NCBI GenBank assembly: GCA_946183915.1
Contig: CAMHDJ010000027.1
Location: 1 to 36,537, forward strand
Length of the DNA: 36,537 bases
Direction: 5' to 3'
From: an uncultured Bacteroidales bacterium
GTDB lineage: Bacteria > Bacteroidota > Bacteroidia > Bacteroidales > P3
Each line of letters begins with the position of its first letter. Position 1 is the first letter of the stretch. Below are positions 28,234-34,700 of this stretch, piece after piece. The notes under the pieces were generated by a model. That model had not been told where the DNA came from. It ran no database searches and saw nothing but the letters and a program-made list of their open reading frames with translations. A program made the position numbers and the translations under genes.

Positions 28234-31200
28234 CTACTTAAAGGCGTTCTCACTGAGGCCGTGGCCGGAGAGTGCCAGGTCGTTCATGTAGCCTGGCACC
28301 TCACGGCCCAGGTACTTGTCCACGTAGAGCTTGGCCAGATACTGGCCTAGCATGAAGCCGTGGCCACGGAGACCGGTGAGCAGACCCACCTCGGGATCGA
28401 CGATGTAGCGCGGCTCGGTGTAGCGACCGGCCCAGCAAGCGAGGAAACTCACATCCTTGAGGCTGGGCAACCACTCGGCAAAGACCTGGCTGACGATCTC
28501 GAGGAACTCGCGGCTGTTGTACTTGATGTTCTGGCGTGTCTCGTAGGCGTCGGTGTCGGGGCTGGCGCATCCGATGATCTGACCCGTGTGTTCGAACTGC
28601 TGACCGTAGACGGCGCTGAAGCCTTTGTAGTGGCGACGGTCGATGATCATGTCCAGCGGTCCGCCGTTGGGGCCCATCATGGGCAAACGACGAGTGATGA
28701 ATGCCTGGTGCTTGACGGGATAGAGGCCGGTGTCGATGCCGAGCATGTCGGTGAACTTCTCGGCGCCCCAGCCCATGGCATTGACGAAGTGGTCGCACTC
28801 GTACTCGATGTATTTTCCTTCATGGTTGCGCACCAGGGCCACCACCTTGTCGCCTTTGCGCCAGACACTGAGCAGCTCGGTGTCCTCGTAGTAGCGGCCG
28901 CCGAGCGAGGTGCCGATGGAGCGGATGTAGTCGATGACGCGGCCCGGGGTGGCCTGCCAGCAGTCGCGCGTGATGAGGGCGTGGCTGTAGGTGGTGCGGC
29001 TGTCGTCCCAGAGGGGCGAGATCTCACGCTTGAAGTCCTTGCGATCGATCATATAGGCGTCGCTCCAGGCGCGGCTGGCGTCGAGGGCGCGGTAGGTGGC
29101 GTCGTCGTGGACGAGGTTGACGTAGTGGGTGGGCTTGTAGTTGATGTTGTGTACCGCCTGTATCTGCTTGAAGATCTCGTGGCTGTGCTGCGCGATATCG
29201 GCAATGTCAGGGTTGGAGAAGGCCGGACGACCGCCGCCGATGTTGCGCCACGAAGCCCCACGACTCCAGTTGACCATGACCGGCTTGAGGCCCGCTTCGG
29301 AGAAGTAGCGGAAGAGGCCGCTGCCAGCGATGCCGCCGCCAGCGATGAAGACGCGCACCTCTTCATGCTGCACGTCGTTGTGCTTCGGGAAGACGTAGAC
29401 CTCCTTGCGACCCTCCGTGTAGACATCGCCCAGGCTGACCTGGTTGCTCAGCGGGGCGCGCGGCGTGGCGTCGCCGGTGAGTTCGATGCCGTGCGAGCGC
29501 AGGAACTGCCGTGCACGGGCGATGCAGCGCTTGCCGCGGCAGGGGCCCATGCCCATGCGGGTGATGTGCTTCAGCTCGTCGACCGAGATGTATTTGCGGT
29601 CGCCCACCGCCTCGAGCAGCTGGGCGTCGGTGATGTCCTCGCAGTGGCAAATGTAGGTGGGCTCCTTCGCGGACTGCGGACAACCGGCAGTCGCAAGCGC
29701 CGACGGGTAGCGATCCTTGAGGATGAAGCCCTTGACGTCGGTCATCTGGCCGTCGACCCGGGCCACGTGCACACGCGCCACGTTGGTCTTGTTCTCCTTT
29801 TTGAGCACCTTTTCCACCACACCTTCGCCGATGGGCCGACCGTTGTTGTCGACCAGATAGACCTCGACACCCTCCGACACTTCGTATTCGACGGGCAGGA
29901 AGCACCAATGCTTCTGCATGTTGTAGCCGAAAATGGCGAGGCCGGGGCAGTGGTTGACGCACTCCATGCAGCCGATGCACTTGTCGTAGTCCACCGTGGG
30001 GGTGCTGGAGGTGGTGGGCTTGCTGATGGCCCCCTGCGGGCAGGAGAAGGTGCAGGGGTTGCAGGCGAAGCCGTAGAGGCAGTCGAGCTGCACGAAGGGC
30101 CGCGCCGCCATGCGCTCGGCGCTGGGCAGGTCGGGCCGCTCCTTGAGGCGCACGGGGTGCTGCTGCGAGTCGATATACTGGCGCGAGAGGTCGAGGTATT
30201 CGTCGTAGTTGTAGCGCAGACCCGCCTCCTGAGCGATCTCGTAGGCGGCCTGACGACCACGCAGCACGGCCGAGGTGCCCTCGCCGATGCGCACAGCGTC
30301 GCCGGCGCCGTAGACGTGGTGGCCAAAGAGTTCCTTGCCCTTGATGAGCAGTTGGTTGTCGGGCGTAAGGCCGGTGCAGATGTTGATGATGTCGATGTCG
30401 TCGACCACCTGCTCGGTGCCAGGGATGGCCTTGAAGTTCTCGCACTGCGCGATGACGGCGCCGACGACGCCGGTGTGGTCTGCGTTGGGCAGGGCGCGCA
30501 CGAGGGTGTAGCCCGTCATGATGGGGATGCCGAGGCGGCGCACCCGGTTGGCCTGCACGGGGAAGCCGCCCTCGCGGGGCTGCGCCTCAATGATGGCGCG
30601 TATGGTGGCCCCGGCCTGCACGGCCTGATAGGAGGTGAGGTAGCCGATGTTGCCGGCGCCCACGGTGAGTACCCGCTTGCCCAGCAGGGTGTGCTCCTGG
30701 TTCATCATCTTCTGGAAGACGGCGGCGGTGTAGACGCCCGGCAGATCGTCGTTCTCGAAGGGGGGCATGAAGGGGACGGCGCCGGCGGCGACGACGAGGT
30801 GCTGCGCGTCGATGTAGGCCATCTCGCCGGTGGCCATGTTCTTCACCGCCACGCGGGGCCCCTCGAGGATGTCCCACACGGTGGTGTTCAGCAAGATGCC
30901 CTCCTGGTCCGCTCCGGCCAGGGTGCGGGCGATGTCGAAGCCGCGCATGCCGCCGTACTTCTTCTCGCGCTCGAAGAAGAAGAACTGGTGGGTCTGCATG
31001 TTGAACTGGCCGCCGATGCGGGGATTGCTGTCGACCACGATATTGTCGATGCCAAAGGCGTTCAGTTGCTCGCGGCATGCCAGGCCCGCGGGGCCGGCGC
31101 CGACGATGACGACCTGGGTCTTGTAGACCTTCAGCGCCAGGTTCTCCTGCGGCCGCTGGGGAGGATTGAAAGTAACACCCGGAAGGTCGGCCTCGTGGGT

Positions 31201-31479
31201 GATGGAGCGTACCTCACGGACGCCGTCGACCGGCGTGATGCAGATGCGGCGCACCACGCCGTCGACCAGCATCTCGCAGGCACCGCACTTGCCGATACCG
31301 CACTCCAGCGAGCGGTTGCGACCGCTGAGTGAATGGCTATGTACCGGATAACCAGCCTCGTGCAATGCCTTGGCAATGGTGTAGCCCTTATAGCCACGAA
31401 CGGGTTTTCCCTCATAGAGGAATTCGACCTCCTCGCCTGCGGGGATGTCGAGAATGGGGTGTTTCTCAATCTTGTACAT
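28234..31479 (-). CDS. Fused FAD/iron-sulfur oxidoreductase with HcnABC-like architecture
   Basis: A 1081-residue cytoplasmic protein joining parts usually encoded separately. Order: (1) a 2Fe-2S ferredoxin domain, C60, C65, C68, C80 (Fer2_4/HcnA-like); (2) a pyridine-nucleotide-disulfide-type flavoprotein with GAGPAG (127-132), a second GAGNIG (274-279) and GAGDAVRIGEGTSAVLRG; (3) a ferredoxin insert with C467, C473, C476, C480 and C501, C504, C507, C511, probably two 4Fe-4S clusters; (4) a BFD-like 2Fe-2S motif, C611, C613, C647, C652; (5) a DAO-type flavoprotein with GGGIAG (714-719). Parts 1, 2, 4 and 5 match subunits of hydrogen cyanide synthase and dye-linked proline or opine dehydrogenases. 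An amine or imino-acid dehydrogenase is likely; the substrate is unknown. A promoter lies at 31539-31570. Confidence 0.88.
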   Translation of the reverse strand: MYKIEKHPILDIPAGEEVEFLYEGKPVRGYKGYTIAKALHEAGYPVHSHSLSGRNRSLECGIGKCGACEMLVDGVVRRICITPVDGVREVRSITHEADLPGVTFNPPQRPQENLALKVYKTQVVIVGAGPAGLACREQLNAFGIDNIVVDSNPRIGGQFNMQTHQFFFFEREKKYGGMRGFDIARTLAGADQEGILLNTTVWDILEGPRVAVKNMATGEMAYIDAQHLVVAAGAVPFMPPFENDDLPGVYTAAVFQKMMNQEHTLLGKRVLTVGAGNIGYLTSYQAVQAGATIRAIIEAQPREGGFPVQANRVRRLGIPIMTGYTLVRALPNADHTGVVGAVIAQCENFKAIPGTEQVVDDIDIINICTGLTPDNQLLIKGKELFGHHVYGAGDAVRIGEGTSAVLRGRQAAYEIAQEAGLRYNYDEYLDLSRQYIDSQQHPVRLKERPDLPSAERMAARPFVQLDCLYGFACNPCTFSCPQGAISKPTTSSTPTVDYDKCIGCMECVNHCPGLAIFGYNMQKHWCFLPVEYEVSEGVEVYLVDNNGRPIGEGVVEKVLKKENKTNVARVHVARVDGQMTDVKGFILKDRYPSALATAGCPQSAKEPTYICHCEDITDAQLLEAVGDRKYISVDELKHITRMGMGPCRGKRCIARARQFLRSHGIELTGDATPRAPLSNQVSLGDVYTEGRKEVYVFPKHNDVQHEEVRVFIAGGGIAGSGLFRYFSEAGLKPVMVNWSRGASWRNIGGGRPAFSNPDIADIAQHSHEIFKQIQAVHNINYKPTHYVNLVHDDATYRALDASRAWSDAYMIDRKDFKREISPLWDDSRTTYSHALITRDCWQATPGRVIDYIRSIGTSLGGRYYEDTELLSVWRKGDKVVALVRNHEGKYIEYECDHFVNAMGWGAEKFTDMLGIDTGLYPVKHQAFITRRLPMMGPNGGPLDMIIDRRHYKGFSAVYGQQFEHTGQIIGCASPDTDAYETRQNIKYNSREFLEIVSQVFAEWLPSLKDVSFLACWAGRYTEPRYIVDPEVGLLTGLRGHGFMLGQYLAKLYVDKYLGREVPGYMNDLALSGHGLSENAFK

Positions 31480-31538
31480 ATCGTATCTTGTTATAGATTA
31501 ATAGCTTGTGCTAATATGGACAATTCAGTTGATCAGCA

Positions 31539-31570
31539 CAAAGGTAGAAACATTATTGATAAAATGCAAC
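31539..31570 (-). promoter_or_regulatory. Bacteroides-type promoter for the fused flavoprotein
   Basis: GTTG (31567-31570), a 20-bp spacer and TACCTTTG (31539-31546) on the minus strand fit the consensus with one mismatch in the -33 box. The leader would be about 50 nt. Confidence 0.6.
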
Positions 31571-31620
31571 TTTTTTTATCAACAATCCCCTTTTTTAACA
31601 CTATCGGCCCCTCACCATCG

Positions 31621-31737
31621 CTGCATCCCCTCTGCATCATCTCTGCATCCCCTCTGCATCATCTCTGCATTCCCCCAGGCATCATCCAGGCATCATCCAG
31701 GCATCATCTAGGCATCATCCAGGCATCATCTAGGCAT
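31621..31737 (+). repeat. GCATC word-repeat array, copy 2
   Basis: The array passes from CTGCATCCCCTCTGCATCAT units to CCAGGCATCATCCAGGCATC and ends TAGGCATAAA, the same order and end as at 25314-25397 but with more units. It lies between the macroglobulin stop and the promoter of the flavoprotein gene. Confidence 0.75.
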
Positions 31738-31773
31738 AAAAGCCTCTTTTTTGCCTGGTGGAAGCCGGGATGG

Positions 31774-34700
31774 TCACTCGACGATGGTCAGCATCTGGGC
31801 GGGAGCCGTGGCGCGGAACTCGGGGGCGTACATGCACTGCATGGTGACGGGCCCGCTGAGGAAGCGGCCCGGATTGGTGACGTAGACCTCGTACTCGAAC
31901 CAATACTTGCCCTTCTCCAGCCGCTCGATGTAGCAGCGGGTGTCGGTCTGGTTGACAGTGATATAGTAACTCAGCCCGTCATTCCAGCGCCAGCCGGCCT
32001 GCGTGCTGAGGGGTTCGACGCACGAGGGGCGCCCGTCGACGAGCTCGAGGTACTCCATCGCGCGGTCGCACTGGATGTCGATACGCACCCGCACCTTGTC
32101 GCCCACATGCAGGCTGGTAGGGACACGGCGTGCCGTGTCCGCAGCAGGCTGTCCCTCGCTGGCCGACACGGCAACATACCTCCGGCTTATCTTGATCCCC
32201 ATGTCGCTGGAGGGTATCTTATCCATGTCGTCGGCAAACTGGTAGTAGACGGCGCCCCAGGCGATGCCGTCGTCCGGCTTGCTGATGGTGATGTCGCTGC
32301 TGCCATGGGCGCGCAGGCTGTCGAGGGCCGGGCCCGACCAGCGCTGCTGGCGGTAGCCTTCGAGGCCGGTGGTCTCAGCCGTCAACGGCTGGCCGAAGAC
32401 GGTGAGGCTGGTAGGGACACGGCGTGCCGTATCCGCAGTAGACAGCCACTCGCTTGCGGACGCGGCACGCCGCGTCCCTACCGTCAGCGCCTCGATGGCG
32501 TGGGTCGTGGCGCGGTCGTTGCCCCAGTGGGTGGTCTGCTTCTGCTTCAGGAGCCACTGCTGCATCTGGCCGATGGTCTGCCGGTCGTCGGGCGTGATCT
32601 CGGCGAAGGCCTGGATCAGCAGGGCCTGTGTCTCGACGGGACGCTGGTACCAGCACCAGCCGCTCCGGTTGTCGCGCCAGTAGAGGCCCATCTCGTCGCT
32701 GGTGAGTGCCTTCTCCTTCAGGCGGCGCAGCAGGTCGAGGGCGGCCTTGCGGTCGCCGTGGCGGTGGAAGATGAGGGCCAACTGGGCCTGGGTGTAGAGG
32801 TTCCCGTAGTCCTTGTAGCGCTTCAGGGCGTTGTCATAGTAGAAGCGGTAGGCCTCGGTGGTGGCTTTCCCGTAGAAGGAGCGGGTGTAGAGATAGTCGA
32901 TGTTGGTCGGCTCCCACTTGTAGCCCTTCTTGAGGTAGGGCTTGATGTAGCGGTCGTAGTGGGCCTGCTGCTCGCGGTCGATGTATTGGAGACCTCGAGA
33001 CTTCAGGTCTTCGAGACTTCGGGTCTTGATGTCTCGAAGTCTTGAAGTCTCGAAGTCTTGAAGTCCGGCCAAGTCTTTCATCACCTGCTGCGTCACCCAC
33101 AGGCTGCTGCGCCCCTCGGGCATCCAACTCCAGCCGCCGTCGGCATTCTGGCGTTCGGTCAGCTGTTTGGCCGCCTCGGCCAGTTGCTTGTCGAGGCGCG
33201 CAGTGTCGAAGTAGTTCTTCACGGCCGCCATCTGGTCCTCCTCGGCCAGGGCGGCACGCACCCACGGCGTGGCCTGCAGCAGGGTCTGCTTCACGTCCTC
33301 GTTCATCCGCAGGCGGCTGTCGCGGTTCTCCCCGAGTTTCTCCTGCTTCTCCAGGTTGCCCAGGACATCCAGCCGCTTCAGGATCTCCCGTCCGAGGGTG
33401 TTGATGTGCAGCTGGCTGGCGAGGTAGGTGGCCGAGGGGTTCTCCAGGTCGCCGAGGTAGGGCATCGCCTTGACGGCCAGCCACAGGGGGCTGCCGGTCA
33501 CCTCGGCGGCCACCAGCAGGGGCTCGCGGCTCGTGCTGGCTTTAAAGCCATTTGCTCCCTTATGGTCGCAATCGGCCAGCCATTCGGGCATGGCGAAGTG
33601 CTTCTCCCCTGCCCCGTTGATGTAGAGGGCCTGGCTGACGGTGACGGCCTTGCGGTTGGTGACCACCGGCACCTGCCCCTGTTCGCCGTCGCTCATGCCG
33701 TCGGCCCGCGCCACGATCTTGTAGGTGGCCACGTAGACTCCCTGCGGCACCTCGACGTCGAACATCACCTGCGCCGCATCGCGCACCAGCACGTGTTCGG
33801 TATGGTGACACAGCGTGTCGCCCGTGGCGGCATCGGTCAGCAGGAAAGCCACCTCCACCGAAACTGGAGCCGATTTCGGCTCCGCCACCACCACCTTGGC
33901 CATCAGACTCAGCGAGTCGCCGCTGCGCAGGAAGCGCGGCATGTTGGGCTGCACCATCAGCGGCTTGGCAGTGACGAGCGTCTTGCTGAGCGTGCCGCTC
34001 TTGAGGTCCCGGGTGACGGCCAGGCCGCGCACGTTCCAGCGCGTGAGCAGCTCGGGCACCGTGAAGCGGTAGGTGGCGGTACCGGTGCTGTCGGTGCGCA
34101 AGGCCGGGGCGAAGAAGGCCAGAGGGCTGAGGTTGCTGCGCAGCTGCGGCTCCGGCTCTTTCTCCACGACGTTGAAGATGGCCTCCTCTTCCTCCGCCCC
34201 CTCGTCGGCGGCCATGGCTGCGCCGACGGCCGTGGTCTGCACGGCATCCAGCGTAGCCACCTCCACATCATCCTCAACCACAGCCAACTCGGTAGTGACA
34301 ACGGCGGCGTTGCGGGCCGCGGCGGTCTTGTACATACGTTGCCAGCGGCCATAGTAGCGCGGCAGGGCATCCTTCAGCGTCCACACCGAGGGGTAGCTAC
34401 CGTTGTAATTGTGCCACATGCGGCCGTCGTATCGGTCCCAGCAGAGGTAGGGCGTGTAGAGCGTCTGCCACACGGTACTGTGGCTGCGCCACGACCAAAG
34501 GCGCCACGACGGGGTGCCGTAGGTGTTCAGCGCGTCGTCGTACATGGTCAATATAAGGGCGGAGGTCTGAGGCATGAGGTCTGAGCTTCCGACCTCCGAC
34601 TTCCGACCTCCAACCTTTATCGTCCACTCCTCCTGCTCGCCTGGCTGCAGTTTGTCGCGGAAAGTAGTTATCTCGACCTTGAGTTCCTTGTGGCTGTAGG

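Noticed and set aside
28360-31332. A 990-residue open frame on the plus strand opposite the flavoprotein gene
   Set aside because: It is the antisense shadow of a GC-rich gene with clear FAD and Fe-S motifs; the translation is a Val/Asp/Gly/His-rich string with no domain.
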